Shown here one piece after another: positions 40,982 to 50,216 of a DNA stretch of 64,000 bases; the first letter of the stretch is position 1, and each line of letters starts with the position of its first letter. The notes beneath the pieces were generated by a model, which saw only the letters and a list, made by a program, of their open reading frames with translations, did not search any database and had not been told where the DNA came from. The DNA comes from Lewinellaceae bacterium (lineage in GTDB: Bacteria > Bacteroidota > Bacteroidia > Chitinophagales > Saprospiraceae), in assembly GCA_020636075.1 (NCBI GenBank), contig JACJYO010000011.1, positions 62,001 to 126,000 on the forward strand, in the 5' to 3' direction. A program made the translations under genes and the position numbers.

Positions 40982-42199
40982 ATGCACACCAACATATTCA
41001 ACGAACAACTCCAAAAAGCAGGAACCCGCATCGCGCACAGTGTACAATCCACCCGGTTTCACCTCGACAAGAACGAGCAAACCGACGATGTGGATTTTTC
41101 CATAAAACAACAAGTGGTAAACTGCCTGTTGAACGCCAACTGGAACCGCTACCCGGCCTCCGACTACCGCGATATCGAAACTAAAATTGCCGACTACTGC
41201 GGCCTCCAACCGGAAAACATTGCCCTGAGCGCCGGCTCCGCCAGCATCATCACCACGTTGCTTGACTATTTCGCCCTCAACCAAAAGCGGATCATCATCA
41301 CCCAGCCCTCCTATTCGCTGTTCGATTACCACTGCAATACCTACAACATCAATTACGAGTCCTGGCTGCTGACGCCGGAACTGGAGTACGACTACGACAA
41401 TATCCCAAAACTCGATGCCAATTCCGTCCTGATCATCACCACGCCCAACAACCCCGTGGGCAACACCTTCGATGCCGCTAAACTGGAGCAACTGCTTGCC
41501 GACAATCCGCAAGCCTGCATCATCCTTGACGCGGTGTATTGCGAATTCTGCGAAATGGATATCGCGCCGCTGGTGCGGAAATATGAAAACCTGATCGTGC
41601 TGCGCTCCTTTTCCAAAGCTTTCCCCATTGCCGGCCTTCGGCTCGGGTACCTGTGCGCTGCCCCGAAAACGACGGCCGTGGTGCGCAAACTGCTCCTCCA
41701 ATTTTCGATCTGCCATTTCTCGCTGATCTTCGCCCGGGAGATGCTCTTCACGCCGGAGTTTATGGAAACTTCCCGCCGGCAGGTTCGGGAAATTATCGCC
41801 GAGCGAGAGCGCATGTGCCGCCTGCTGACGGATAATTACGACCGCCAGACCCTCAAAGTGTTCAAATCAGCCGGTAATTTCCTGCTCATTCGCGTGTTCG
41901 ACGATGCCAGCTACACCCAATTGCTGAGCGACCTGGAGGCTGCCGGTATTCGCGTGCTGAATACCTCCCGCTTCCCGCTGCTGTACAATACCCTTCGTGT
42001 GTCCATCGGCAGCCGCCGGGAGAATGAAGCGTTTTTGAACTGCCTGCACAACAGTTTGGCTGGTGTGCCTGCCGATACGGCTTTGTTGGCAGATTTGCTG
42101 CAGGAATGTTTTTTGGCGGATAAATCACAGGTGCGAGGCGGTTTGGGGGATGTGCCCCGGGAGTCTTGGGCGCGGGCGCGCCAGGAGCGCAGGGCTTAG
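40982..42199 (+). CDS. PLP-dependent aminotransferase, histidinol-phosphate aminotransferase-like
   Basis: 405 residues of fold-type I (class I/II). Visible are NRYPASDYRDIETKIADY, NIALSAGSASIITTLLDYF, VLIITTPNNPVGNTFDAAKL (Asn of the PNNP motif), AVYCEFCE, the PLP Lys in LRSFSKAFPIAGLRLGYL, and Arg near LRVSIGSR. Layout and length resemble HisC, but without his genes nearby a role in a specialised pathway is as likely. The C-terminal ~20 residues (LGDVPRESWARARQERRA) are low complexity and may be accreted. The pairing with the GRAS gene is suggestive. Confidence 0.9.
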   Translation: MHTNIFNEQLQKAGTRIAHSVQSTRFHLDKNEQTDDVDFSIKQQVVNCLLNANWNRYPASDYRDIETKIADYCGLQPENIALSAGSASIITTLLDYFALNQKRIIITQPSYSLFDYHCNTYNINYESWLLTPELEYDYDNIPKLDANSVLIITTPNNPVGNTFDAAKLEQLLADNPQACIILDAVYCEFCEMDIAPLVRKYENLIVLRSFSKAFPIAGLRLGYLCAAPKTTAVVRKLLLQFSICHFSLIFAREMLFTPEFMETSRRQVREIIAERERMCRLLTDNYDRQTLKVFKSAGNFLLIRVFDDASYTQLLSDLEAAGIRVLNTSRFPLLYNTLRVSIGSRRENEAFLNCLHNSLAGVPADTALLADLLQECFLADKSQVRGGLGDVPRESWARARQERRA

Positions 42200-42550
42200 A
42201 ACTGTCCAGGATTTCATCACTGGCCTTCACACTAAAGTGTCGGATAGTTACATGGTAACCTGTTGAAAATTTTACGCAGGCCGGGACATTCCCGGCCTTG
42301 CTGCGTTTAGCGGTATCAGGTTTAAAAGGTTCATTCGCATTTTGTGCATGTCTGACTTCTTGCCTAATATTGCAACTATAGGGGGGCTAAATGCTGCGTG
42401 CATTTTTAACCTTTCCCCTTTTCGCGAGAGCAATTGCTTTGAACGTTTTGCCGGAGGCAAAAAACTAAATTTACCGGCATAAACTTTCGAAGCACGCGTT
42501 CTTCCGAAGCAATCCCCAACTTGTCCAGGGATGAAATCCCGGACAAGTTC
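42199..42550. repeat. GAACTTGTCC-type repeats flanking an intergenic region
   Basis: GAACTGTCCAGGATTTCATC at 42199-42223 and a second copy at 42518-42550, which is itself a hairpin (AACTTGTCC / GGACAAGTTC), are related in inverted orientation. A third copy follows the SnoaL-like gene at 46961-46995. The 400-base gap up to the kinase at 42600 shows no gene. Confidence 0.7.
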
Positions 42551-42599
42551 TCAGTCAAATTGAATTGCCTCCTTGTTCTGATCACAACCCTGTTCTGAC

Positions 42600-44549
42600 A
42601 TGAAATCCGGCTATTTTATTGGAAAATGGTCTTTCCAGCTTTTTTTTCAATCATGGCTGCTTTGCAGTAGCCTTTTCGCACAAACCAACCTGGACAGTAT
42701 TGCACAGCTGATCGAGTCGACGGAAGGCAAAGAGAAAGCGGCCAATTATGCGCTGTTGAGCTGGGAATACCGGTTTACGGATAAAGAAAAAGCGTTGGAC
42801 GCAGGCGACGCAGGCCTGGCTTATTCCCGCAAGATCAACGATACCAGCGGTATAGCCGGCAACCTGAACAGTATTGCCGAAACGCACTTGAATTTCGGCG
42901 ATATGGAACTGGCAGAAAAGATCACCCTGGATGAACTTCCTTTTGCCAAAGCCTTGTTGCCCAAATCCAAGTATTACCTGGGCGCCCTCACCCGTCTTGG
43001 TACTATCCATTACCGGCGGGGCAAATTGGATTCCGCCTTGCATTACCAGCTATTAGTCCAGCGGGAAGCGGAAAAAGGGCAACCCCCGGAAGTAATTGGC
43101 GTTTCCGCCATCAACCTGGGACTGACGTACATGGATCTGAAAAAAAACGCCGAGGCTTTGCGCTACTTCAACATTGCCCTGGAATCATTTAAAGAGATCG
43201 GTTTCAAGGCCGGCATGGGTGCCTGTTACGTCAATATTGCTGAAACGCTGCGTGCACAAAAAAAATACCGGGAAGGGCTGTCGGCTGCCGACGAGGGTGA
43301 AAAAATGCTGTTGGCATCGGGCAATAAACTCCATCTCGGATATATCTACTCCATAAAAGCCGACATCCTGCGCAGCCTGGGCGACAAGTCCGGCTTCGTG
43401 AAATATGCCCGGAAGTGCTACGACATTGCCGTAGAACTACAGGATGAACTAACGATTGCGCAGGGCCTGGAAAAACTGGGGCGGGCTTACCTGGAGTCGG
43501 GCAATATGGAGCAGGCCCGTAAAATGTTCGAGGAGTCGCTGGCACTGGCGCAAAAGATCGATTTCCCAACGGTGATCCTCAGCAACTACGCGAATTTGCG
43601 CGACTGGCATTTATTGCAAAAAAACTTTGTGCAGGCGAATACTTACGAAGAATTATTTCAGGCCGGTCGCGATTCGGTGTTCAATGCCCAAATGGCTGAA
43701 AAAGTGGCCGACGCACAAACCAAATATGAAACGGAGAAAAAAGAAACGGAAATCCAACGCCAGCGCGCCGAACTGCTCAATCAGCGGCTTTACATTTTTG
43801 GGTTGCTGGCCGGATTGATCCTGTTCATTTTGGCTGCTTATGTGATTTACAACCGTTACCGCGTCCGCAAAAAAGCCGAACTCGATGCAGCTATCATCCG
43901 CGAGCAACAACTCGGTTTGAATGCCGTGATCGAGGCGCAGGAAGGGGAGCGCAAACGCATTGCGAAAGACCTCCACGACGGCATCGCGCAGGAACTGGTG
44001 GCGCTAAAACTCGGGTTTAACCTGCTTCAGAATAAACTGCGCCGGGTCGCACCGGAGGATGCCGGCGGCTTGGATGACCTGCTCGTACAACTGGATAATT
44101 CCTGCCAGGAGGTGCGCAATATCGCCCATACCATGGCCCCGCCGACCCTGGAGCAACACGGACTGGTGCCGAGCCTGGAATTGTTACTGAACAATGTGGC
44201 AGCATCCGCCGGCCTGACTTACCGGATCGAAGAAAACAACTGGCCGGCATCCCTCGATGACAAAAAACAGACAGGCTTGTACCGGATAACGCAGGAACTG
44301 CTCAATAACATCATCAAGCATGCCCGGGCCAGCAAGGTGTGGGTTCGGCTGGTCCGCTCGGAGCAGGAACTCAGCCTGGAGCTGTCAGACGATGGCATTG
44401 GTTTTGATTTCGAACAGGCGCGCCAAAAAGGCACAATGGGTATTTTGAACATCTTGAGCAGGGTCAAAATGTTGGGTGGAAATTTTGTCACCGGGAGAAA
44501 TGAATCCGGACGAGGTATGTTTGCCCGGATCAGCATCCCAAACGCATAG
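42600..44549 (+). CDS. TPR-containing NarL-type sensor histidine kinase
   Basis: 649 residues with an N-terminal signal (LFFQSWLLCSSLFAQ). Residues ~30-370 hold TPRs. A coiled-coil is followed by one transmembrane helix (IFGLLAGLILFILAAYVIY). The HisKA_3-type dimerisation helix has its phosphorylatable His at 459 (ERKRIAKDLHDGIAQEL), and the ATPase domain has QELLNNIIKHARAS, LSDDGIGFDF and GTMGILNILSRV. The response regulator gene starts 4 bases after the stop, so the two are one operon. The TPR part probably binds a protein or peptide in the periplasm. Confidence 0.95.
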   Translation: MKSGYFIGKWSFQLFFQSWLLCSSLFAQTNLDSIAQLIESTEGKEKAANYALLSWEYRFTDKEKALDAGDAGLAYSRKINDTSGIAGNLNSIAETHLNFGDMELAEKITLDELPFAKALLPKSKYYLGALTRLGTIHYRRGKLDSALHYQLLVQREAEKGQPPEVIGVSAINLGLTYMDLKKNAEALRYFNIALESFKEIGFKAGMGACYVNIAETLRAQKKYREGLSAADEGEKMLLASGNKLHLGYIYSIKADILRSLGDKSGFVKYARKCYDIAVELQDELTIAQGLEKLGRAYLESGNMEQARKMFEESLALAQKIDFPTVILSNYANLRDWHLLQKNFVQANTYEELFQAGRDSVFNAQMAEKVADAQTKYETEKKETEIQRQRAELLNQRLYIFGLLAGLILFILAAYVIYNRYRVRKKAELDAAIIREQQLGLNAVIEAQEGERKRIAKDLHDGIAQELVALKLGFNLLQNKLRRVAPEDAGGLDDLLVQLDNSCQEVRNIAHTMAPPTLEQHGLVPSLELLLNNVAASAGLTYRIEENNWPASLDDKKQTGLYRITQELLNNIIKHARASKVWVRLVRSEQELSLELSDDGIGFDFEQARQKGTMGILNILSRVKMLGGNFVTGRNESGRGMFARISIPNA

Positions 44550-44553
44550 CTGT

Positions 44554-45180
44554 ATGATACGCGTGGTTATTGCCGACGATCATCGCCTCGTCCTGGCCGG
44601 CTTCAAGGCGCTGTTGGAAGACCTCGGTTTCGTCGAGGTACTGGGCGAAGCGCGCAACGGCAAAGAGCTGCTTGACCTGTTGCGCCGCGGCATCCGGCCC
44701 GATGTGGTGCTGGTCGACCATGAAATGCCTTTGATGAACGGCCTGGAGGCCGCTATGGCCATCCGGGAGGAATTTTTTGGCGTCAAGGTTATTATGCTGA
44801 CCATGTTGCAGGACAAAGCCCTGATCGAAGATGCCCTTGCCGCCGGTATTCAGGGGTTTTTGTATAAAAATGCCTCCTTCGATGAACTGGGGCTTGCGAT
44901 CAAGAAAGTTGCCGCCGGCGAGTCCTACTTTTCCGGTGATGTCACGCTTACCCTGCTGCAAAAACAAACGGGACAGCCTGGCGCCAATTTTGGCTTGTCG
45001 GACCGCGAAATGGAAATCCTGAAACTGGTAGCCAAAGGCCAAACCAGCACTGAAATTGGCCGGCAGCTCTTCATCAGCCCCCGCACGGTGGATACGCACC
45101 GCAACAACATCTTGCAAAAACTGGGCGTCCAGGGAATTGCCGGTTTGGTTGAATTTGCCATAAAAAACAAGTTGGTGTAG
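44554..45180 (+). CDS. NarL/LuxR-family response regulator
   Basis: 208 residues from the ATG at 44554. The receiver domain begins IRVVIADDHRLVLAGFKALL and has its acceptor Asp at 55 (VVLVDHEMPLMNG) and Lys in YKNASF. The C-terminal LuxR helix-turn-helix reads LSDREMEILKLVAKGQTSTE and ISPRTVDTHRNNI. It is the partner of the kinase directly upstream. Confidence 0.96.
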   Translation: MIRVVIADDHRLVLAGFKALLEDLGFVEVLGEARNGKELLDLLRRGIRPDVVLVDHEMPLMNGLEAAMAIREEFFGVKVIMLTMLQDKALIEDALAAGIQGFLYKNASFDELGLAIKKVAAGESYFSGDVTLTLLQKQTGQPGANFGLSDREMEILKLVAKGQTSTEIGRQLFISPRTVDTHRNNILQKLGVQGIAGLVEFAIKNKLV

Positions 45181-45454
45181 GGCAATGCCCGGTACAGCCT
45201 GTATTTCCCCTTCGTAGATTGATCTTTTTCACCGCCAACGCGAAGGCGCCAGGATTTAAACTTTGCACCTTCGCGGTGAAAAATCAGCCCGCATTGGGCG
45301 TCTTCTTTCAGGGCATTCAGCATTCCTGGTATCAAAATACGCAGATCTGCGTACGGCAATTGCGCAACTCTACGGAGGTTTTGCGCAGGTTGAGGGCGAC
45401 ATCTTTGCCCTGTCAACAGATCACCTTGTTTCCTCACCTGTCAAAGAAAATAGC
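45181..45454. other. Intergenic region with a palindrome
   Basis: 274 bases between the response regulator and the cytochrome. The palindrome at 45228-45284 (TTCACCGCCAACGCGAAGG / CACCTTCGCGGTGAAAA) is the only clear structure; it may help end the regulator transcript. No ORF is supported. Confidence 0.55.
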
Positions 45455-46414
45455 ATGAAAAAAGTACTAAAGATCGCCGGTATATTTTTGGGCATACTGG
45501 TCTTGCTGTTGCTGTGCCTGGTGGCATGGGTAAATTTCACTCCGCTGCCGAAATACGAGTCCAAATCGATCCCGGTGAACCTGGCCACGGACTCTGCCGC
45601 CCTGGCATTGGGACAAAAAGTCGTACAAACCGAATGTGTAATATGCCACATGGGCGCCGACGGCAAACTCAGCGGCCGTGAATTTACAAAAGCCGACAAC
45701 CCTTTCGGGGAGATATGGTCGGCCAACATCACCAATCATCCGGAAAAGGGGATTGGCCGCTATTCCAACGGCGAGTTGGCTTACCTGTTCCGTACCGGGG
45801 TGAAAAAGGACGGCGGATTTGCCCCTTTTATGATGGTGCCTAACATGTCGGATGAGCATTTGGGCGCGCTGATTGCTTACCTGCGTTCGGATGCACCTTT
45901 GGTGCAGGCTTCCGAAGCTGCTCCACCTGCTCCGAAGTATGGTTTTCTGGCAAAAGCCCTGATGAAATTCGGCGTTTTTGCGCCTAAATTCCAGGAGATC
46001 AAGCCCATTGAAGCGCCGGCACCCGATGACCAGGTGGCCTACGGCAAATACCTGGCTACGGCAGTGTTCAGCTGTTTTGAGTGCCACTCGCAGTCGTTCG
46101 AAACCAACGACGATTATGTGCCCGAAAACTCGCCGGGTTATTTCGGCGGCGGCAATCCCATCGAGGATGAATCGTTCAACATCGTTCATTCGGCTAACAT
46201 CACCATGAGCAAGGATTTAGGAATCGGCAAATGGCAGGCAGCGGATTTTGTTCGCGCCGTACAAACCGGTCAGCGCCCCGGTCAGCGCGCCCTCAACACT
46301 GTGATGCCCCGGTATGCCACACTTTCCGAAGCAGAGATCAGCGCCATCTGGGCGTACCTGCAAACGGTGCCGGTGCTGGAAAACGATGTTCAAAAAATAG
46401 CCCAGGCTAAATAA
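45455..46414 (+). CDS. Membrane-anchored di-haem cytochrome c
   Basis: 319 residues from the ATG at 45455. One N-terminal transmembrane anchor (IAGIFLGILVLLLLCLVAWV) precedes two c-type haem motifs, CVICH at 61-65 and CFECH at 207-211, with Met candidates downstream (FAPFMMVPNMSDEHLG and NTVMPRYATLSE). It likely passes electrons in the periplasm. The preceding open frame adds no plausible coding. The SnoaL-like gene follows 67 bases later on the same strand. Confidence 0.92.
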   Translation: MKKVLKIAGIFLGILVLLLLCLVAWVNFTPLPKYESKSIPVNLATDSAALALGQKVVQTECVICHMGADGKLSGREFTKADNPFGEIWSANITNHPEKGIGRYSNGELAYLFRTGVKKDGGFAPFMMVPNMSDEHLGALIAYLRSDAPLVQASEAAPPAPKYGFLAKALMKFGVFAPKFQEIKPIEAPAPDDQVAYGKYLATAVFSCFECHSQSFETNDDYVPENSPGYFGGGNPIEDESFNIVHSANITMSKDLGIGKWQAADFVRAVQTGQRPGQRALNTVMPRYATLSEAEISAIWAYLQTVPVLENDVQKIAQAK

Positions 46415-46481
46415 ACGCGAATACTCAATTACCATTCCTCAATAACAATTTCGTTCACCAAACGCTTTATCCATTACTATT

Positions 46482-46961
46482 ATGAAAAACGTCTTGTTCA
46501 GTATTCTGACCCTTTCCTTTTTTGCCTTGAACGCATCCCAGGCACAAGCACAAACGACCTCTGCCGATGAGCAGGCCATCCGGAATGCGTATGCAGAAAT
46601 TTGGAACCAATACCTCAATGCCAATGCGGCCAAACTTTGCGCTTTTTACACCGACGATGCTACTTCCGTGGCTTGGAACGGCCAGGTGATACAGGGGAAA
46701 GCCGATTTGCAGGCTATCACGGAAAAAATGATGGAATCCGATAAGCCCGATGCCAACACGCATAAATACCAGGTACAATCGGTGCGCATGATCAATAAAG
46801 ATGTGGCTATCGCTATCGTTGGGCTGGAAGGTACTTCCCAAATGGGCGACCAAGTCGTCAACTGGAAAGGTATCAACAGCGTCACGTTTGTACGCCAGGG
46901 TAAAGACTGGAAAGTGGCCCTGGAAGTTTCGACGCCTATTATGGAAGGCATGAGCTATTAA
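46482..46961 (+). CDS. Exported SnoaL-like / DUF4440 protein
   Basis: 159 residues with a signal peptide (LFSILTLSFFALNASQAQA). The body is NTF2-like: DEQAIRNAYAEIWNQYLNAN, FYTDDATSVAWNGQVIQGKA, ITEKMMESDKPD and FVRQGKDWKVALEVSTPI. Members of this fold are often small ligand-binding proteins or enzymes; the family (SgcJ/EcaC-type) has no general activity. A second, divergent relative is at 50217. Confidence 0.85.
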   Translation: MKNVLFSILTLSFFALNASQAQAQTTSADEQAIRNAYAEIWNQYLNANAAKLCAFYTDDATSVAWNGQVIQGKADLQAITEKMMESDKPDANTHKYQVQSVRMINKDVAIAIVGLEGTSQMGDQVVNWKGINSVTFVRQGKDWKVALEVSTPIMEGMSY

Positions 46962-46995
46962 GAACTTGTCCGGCATGAAAACCTGGACAAGTTCT
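46961..46995. terminator. Hairpin after the SnoaL-like gene
   Basis: The stem AGAACTTGTCC / GGACAAGTTCT is an 11-base perfect stem just at the stop codon (TAA at 46959-46961). No strong T run follows, so termination is an inference. It is also a member of the GAACTTGTCC repeat family. Confidence 0.6.
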
Positions 46996-47096
46996 AAGCC
47001 TCGCAAACCTGGAAACAGGGTTTTCTGAACAAGTGCCGGTGACAGGTTTTTTGCCTGCACCGGCCTTGTTGTTTTTTCGCGGCGCTGATGCACAGT

Positions 47097-48230
47097 TTAC
47101 AAACCGACCCGGCGGTACTCCGTAGGTGTGGTGCCCGTAAATTTTTTAAATACCGTATTGAAGGAAGACTTGGAATTGAAGCCCACCTCGTATAAAATCT
47201 CCAGAACGGTCTTGTCGTCGTGCTGTGGATTTCTTAAAAACTCCATGGCCTTCTTGATCCGGTATTCATTTACAAAATCAAAAAAATGCTGGTTGAGTGT
47301 GTGGTTGATGAGCAAGGATAGGTCTCTGACAGGCAACTTCAATTGCGTGGCCAGCTGGTAAATGCTCAGGGACGCATCGAGGTAGGGCTCCTGGCTTTCC
47401 ATATGTTGCCGGATGCGTTGGATCAATGCTTTATCAACCGCGGGATCTGAACCGCTTCGGCTATCCGGCTCCGGCTCCAGATCGTTGGCAGCCCCGGCAC
47501 CCGGTACGTCCTCGAACAGGTTTTTGTGTTTAAAAGCCTGAAAACTGACGAAGTACAGGAAAATGATAACAAAACCCCAGGTTGCCAATTCAAATGAAGG
47601 CGCATTGCCGGCTCCCAGGGCAATAAAGGCCAGGTTGGCGCCCCATACAATTATGATGGGCAAAATGACCAAAATCAAACGCCACAGCCAGTTGATGTTT
47701 AGCATGGCGTAGTCTGAATATTCGCTTTGGACGACCCGGCTATACCGCCGCAGTTCAAGGATAGCCATGATGAATATGGCAACGATGAGCAGGAAGGCAT
47801 AATACTGCTGTGCCATGAACATGGCCTCCACGACATCCTTGCCGAGCTGGTCTTCGATCTTCAGGCCGGTACCGACAAAAAGCAGCACATTGACCAGGGA
47901 AATGCCGGCAATTGCAAAGGCAAGTATGTAGTTGACCCGCAAAAACTTCCGGTAGTGCGCCGTCCGTCCTATTTTCTCTAAAATATAATGCAGGAACAAC
48001 ACCGGGTAAAACAGTTTGACCTCCGGCAGGGCAAAGTAGTATAAGCTATACCCGAATATGTTGTCGTAGGGTTGAAACTGGAGGGTGCCCTCGTAAACGA
48101 TCACCAGCAGGAACAAGCCAAGCAGCCGGTTGGCAACGCTGCGGTGTTTTCTGGAAAAAAGGTACAGTGTTGCCAACAGGACTCCCTGGATAAGTGCCGC
48201 CCAAACCAGTGTAGAAATTACATTTTCCAT
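47097..48230 (-). CDS. Membrane-bound AraC-family transcriptional regulator
   Basis: 377 residues. The N-terminal ~240 residues contain about seven transmembrane helices (LVWAALIQGVLLATLYLFS, LLGLFLLVIVYEGTL, YYAFLLIVAIFIMAILEL, LWRLILVILPIIIVWGANLA). The C-terminus is an AraC helix-turn-helix (LDASLSIYQLATQLKLPVRD, VLEILYEVGFNSKSSFNTVF and FTGTTPTEYRRV). Such proteins sense a signal at the membrane. The divergent GIN-lipoprotein gene and the AAAGTCGAAC array at 48362-48428 lie just upstream. Confidence 0.9.
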   Translation of the reverse strand: MENVISTLVWAALIQGVLLATLYLFSRKHRSVANRLLGLFLLVIVYEGTLQFQPYDNIFGYSLYYFALPEVKLFYPVLFLHYILEKIGRTAHYRKFLRVNYILAFAIAGISLVNVLLFVGTGLKIEDQLGKDVVEAMFMAQQYYAFLLIVAIFIMAILELRRYSRVVQSEYSDYAMLNINWLWRLILVILPIIIVWGANLAFIALGAGNAPSFELATWGFVIIFLYFVSFQAFKHKNLFEDVPGAGAANDLEPEPDSRSGSDPAVDKALIQRIRQHMESQEPYLDASLSIYQLATQLKLPVRDLSLLINHTLNQHFFDFVNEYRIKKAMEFLRNPQHDDKTVLEILYEVGFNSKSSFNTVFKKFTGTTPTEYRRVGL

Positions 48231-48361
48231 CCGACCAATTATTGCTTCCCGCCATGCTGCCTGTTCGGGTGAATATTTTTCCTAAAAAAAATACGCCAAC
48301 CGGGAGCGTGGCACGTCCTGAAAGACGGTTGGGCTAAGGTAGTTGGAATCAACAGATTAGC

Positions 48362-48428
48362 AAAAAGTCGAACGCCTGCTTTCGGGAAAGTCGAACATTC
48401 CGCCGGCAAAAAAAGCGTTCGACTTTTT
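48362..48428. promoter_or_regulatory. AAAGTCGAAC operator-like array
   Basis: Three copies of AAAGTCGAAC lie within 67 bases: direct at 48362-48375 (AAAAAGTCGAACGC) and 48387-48396, and inverted at 48415-48428 (GCGTTCGACTTTTT). They sit between the divergent AraC and GIN genes. Spaced direct and inverted copies suggest binding sites for a regulator, most simply the AraC protein. The outer pair could also form a hairpin. Confidence 0.55.
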
Positions 48429-48524
48429 TATTCGGTCGATTCCGGCCTCCCTGGCGGGCCACCTTTGCGGTATCCGAAAGATCGGAGAAAAAAAGAAACA
48501 ATCATTCACGTAAAATCACCAGCT

Positions 48525-49256
48525 ATGAAATTCGCAGCATTCATTTTCAGCCTTATTCTTTTCGGTATTTTCACAACCGGATGTGACAAAGAAAACACCC
48601 CGGTTTTCCCGTCGGCCCAGGTCACCTCCCGGTTTCATCCGGTCAATGATCTCAACGAAATACGGATTGCCGATCCGTTCCAGGTCTATGTTCAATTTGC
48701 ACAAACCGGTCCGGACTTGCGTATCGAAGCCAACGAAAACCTGCACGAGTACATTGAAGTCCGTCAAACCGCCGGCGCCCTGGCAATCAGCCTGAAAGAC
48801 GAAGCCCGCCATATTGAAGGCACGCCGGTATTGAAGGTTTTTCTAACGGCTAAAGCCCTCCGGAGCATTCAGGCGCAGGGCGCCGCCAAGATTTACCTGC
48901 AAAACCCCTGGCAAACAGATCAGGCAGAAGTCGTACTGACCGGCGCCAGCCATTTGGAAGGCACGATAATGACCACGGCGAAATTGACGGCCGAACTGAC
49001 CGGAGCTTCCACCATAGACATCGCAGGGAACACGCAGCAATTTGATGTCGAAGCAACAGGCGCTTCCTACATGACGGGCTATAATTTTGAATGTGACCAA
49101 CTGTTCGCCGATTTAACCGGCGCCTGCGGAATGACCTTGACGGTCAATGATAATATGCGGGTTACGGCTACCGGCGCTTCCACTGTCCGTTACCGGGGCG
49201 AAGGCGAGATATTGTACCAGGAATTGTCCGGCGGCTCGGAGATTATTAAGGAATAG
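48525..49256 (+). CDS. GIN-domain (DUF2807) lipoprotein
   Basis: About 243 residues from the ATG at 48525, with a lipoprotein signal (FIFSLILFGIFTTGC). The body is a right-handed beta-helix of the GIN-domain type (DLNEIRIADPFQVYVQFAQ, PVLKVFLTAKALRSIQAQGA, TGASHLEG, LTGASTIDIAGN, TGASTVRYRGEG), with the repeated TGA[SC] turn. It probably acts in the envelope as an adhesin-like or ligand-binding protein; no enzyme motif is visible. Confidence 0.93.
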   Translation: MKFAAFIFSLILFGIFTTGCDKENTPVFPSAQVTSRFHPVNDLNEIRIADPFQVYVQFAQTGPDLRIEANENLHEYIEVRQTAGALAISLKDEARHIEGTPVLKVFLTAKALRSIQAQGAAKIYLQNPWQTDQAEVVLTGASHLEGTIMTTAKLTAELTGASTIDIAGNTQQFDVEATGASYMTGYNFECDQLFADLTGACGMTLTVNDNMRVTATGASTVRYRGEGEILYQELSGGSEIIKE

Positions 49257-49270
49257 GGATCTCTATTTTT

Positions 49271-49347
49271 AGACAGGATCTACATGATTTTACAGGCTCA
49301 AACGGCCAGAAGCCGTTTGAGCCTGTTTTTCTTGTCGATCCTGTCTC
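49271..49347. terminator. Bidirectional terminator-like hairpin
   Basis: The stem CAGGCTCAAACGG / CCGTTTGAGCCTG at 49293-49325 is followed by TTTTTCTT. Outer arms (GACAGGATC at 49272 and GATCCTGTC at 49337) extend the symmetry. It lies between the convergent GIN and cyclase-family genes and would end both transcripts. Confidence 0.8.
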
Positions 49348-49354
49348 TTTTTTC

Positions 49355-50131
49355 TTAATAAACCATAACCACAGGCCGCACAAAGGAACCATCCGCATTT
49401 TGAATATTTATCGGTACTCCAATAAACAGCATGTTGTCTTTGCCGAGCAGTTTGTCCACGTTGATCAGCTGTTCATAAATGGGGATCTTTCGCGGCAGAA
49501 ACGCCGGATGCGAAGCGCCCGCACTCGCAGCATCGGTGCCGAAAGCGCGCACCGGCAATCCGGCTAAAAATTCAGCGGCTTCTTCGGACAGGTGTGTTGA
49601 AAATCCGGGGTTCTCATGGCGCGGTTGCGCCGGGTTGTAATTGACAAAGGCGATTACGATGTCTCCGGCGGAGACCTTGTTTTCAAAAACTGTCTTGGGC
49701 ACCGGGTGCTCTTCGCTGTATGCCGAAACATCGAACACCTTCACCGGCCCGATAAATGCATCCAGTGGATAGGAATCGATACCACCCCCCGCATTCATAT
49801 GGTTAGGGGCATCCACATGCGTGCCGGCATGGTTGAACAAAGTGAAGTAGGTATCGGAACCTTTGATGGTATCAGCATCGCCGGTTGGAAACTCCCAATG
49901 GCGCACATCAAACTCGTTGTTTTTCTCCCAGCCCATATGGTCCATAGCCGCTTTGCCAATGATGCGTTCCGGCAGGTCTTCCGTGATCAGCATGCCCAGG
50001 TCCACGATTTCCTTGCAGCCAGATACGGCAGTTCCCCGGTTGTTCGATGTTGAATCCGTATTACAGCTATTGAAAACTATCGTCAGGATAATAAAAACTG
50101 TTTGGAGATTGAGTTGCCTGTGTTTTTTCAT
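49355..50131 (-). CDS. Cyclase-family lipoprotein (kynurenine formamidase-like)
   Basis: 258 residues with a lipoprotein signal (QTVFIILTIVFNSC). The metal-binding signature is HAGTHVDAPNHM, with later GDIVIAFVNYNPAQPRHENP and GTDAASAGASHPAFL. It belongs to the cyclase superfamily, as does the protein at 8940, but is shorter. The substrate is unknown. A hairpin at 50171-50209 lies just downstream of the neighbouring gene. Confidence 0.9.
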   Translation of the reverse strand: MKKHRQLNLQTVFIILTIVFNSCNTDSTSNNRGTAVSGCKEIVDLGMLITEDLPERIIGKAAMDHMGWEKNNEFDVRHWEFPTGDADTIKGSDTYFTLFNHAGTHVDAPNHMNAGGGIDSYPLDAFIGPVKVFDVSAYSEEHPVPKTVFENKVSAGDIVIAFVNYNPAQPRHENPGFSTHLSEEAAEFLAGLPVRAFGTDAASAGASHPAFLPRKIPIYEQLINVDKLLGKDNMLFIGVPINIQNADGSFVRPVVMVY

Positions 50132-50170
50132 AGTTTTGATTGTATTCCATTGGGTTTAACGCTCTAAATA

Positions 50171-50209
50171 AACATGAGCCATCTCGTAATTCGGGATGGC
50201 TCATGTTTA
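50171..50209. terminator. Hairpin between the cyclase-family and SnoaL-like genes
   Basis: A perfect 13-base stem (AACATGAGCCATC / GATGGCTCATGTT) with an 11-base loop, placed just after the stop of the minus-strand SnoaL-like gene at 50217. It would end that transcript before the next gene. Confidence 0.75.
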
Positions 50210-50216
50210 AGGCTAA

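Noticed and set aside
40982..42199. A histidine biosynthesis gene hisC
   Set aside because: Similar in fold and length, but no other his genes are nearby and the neighbour is a GRAS protein. A gene symbol is not justified.
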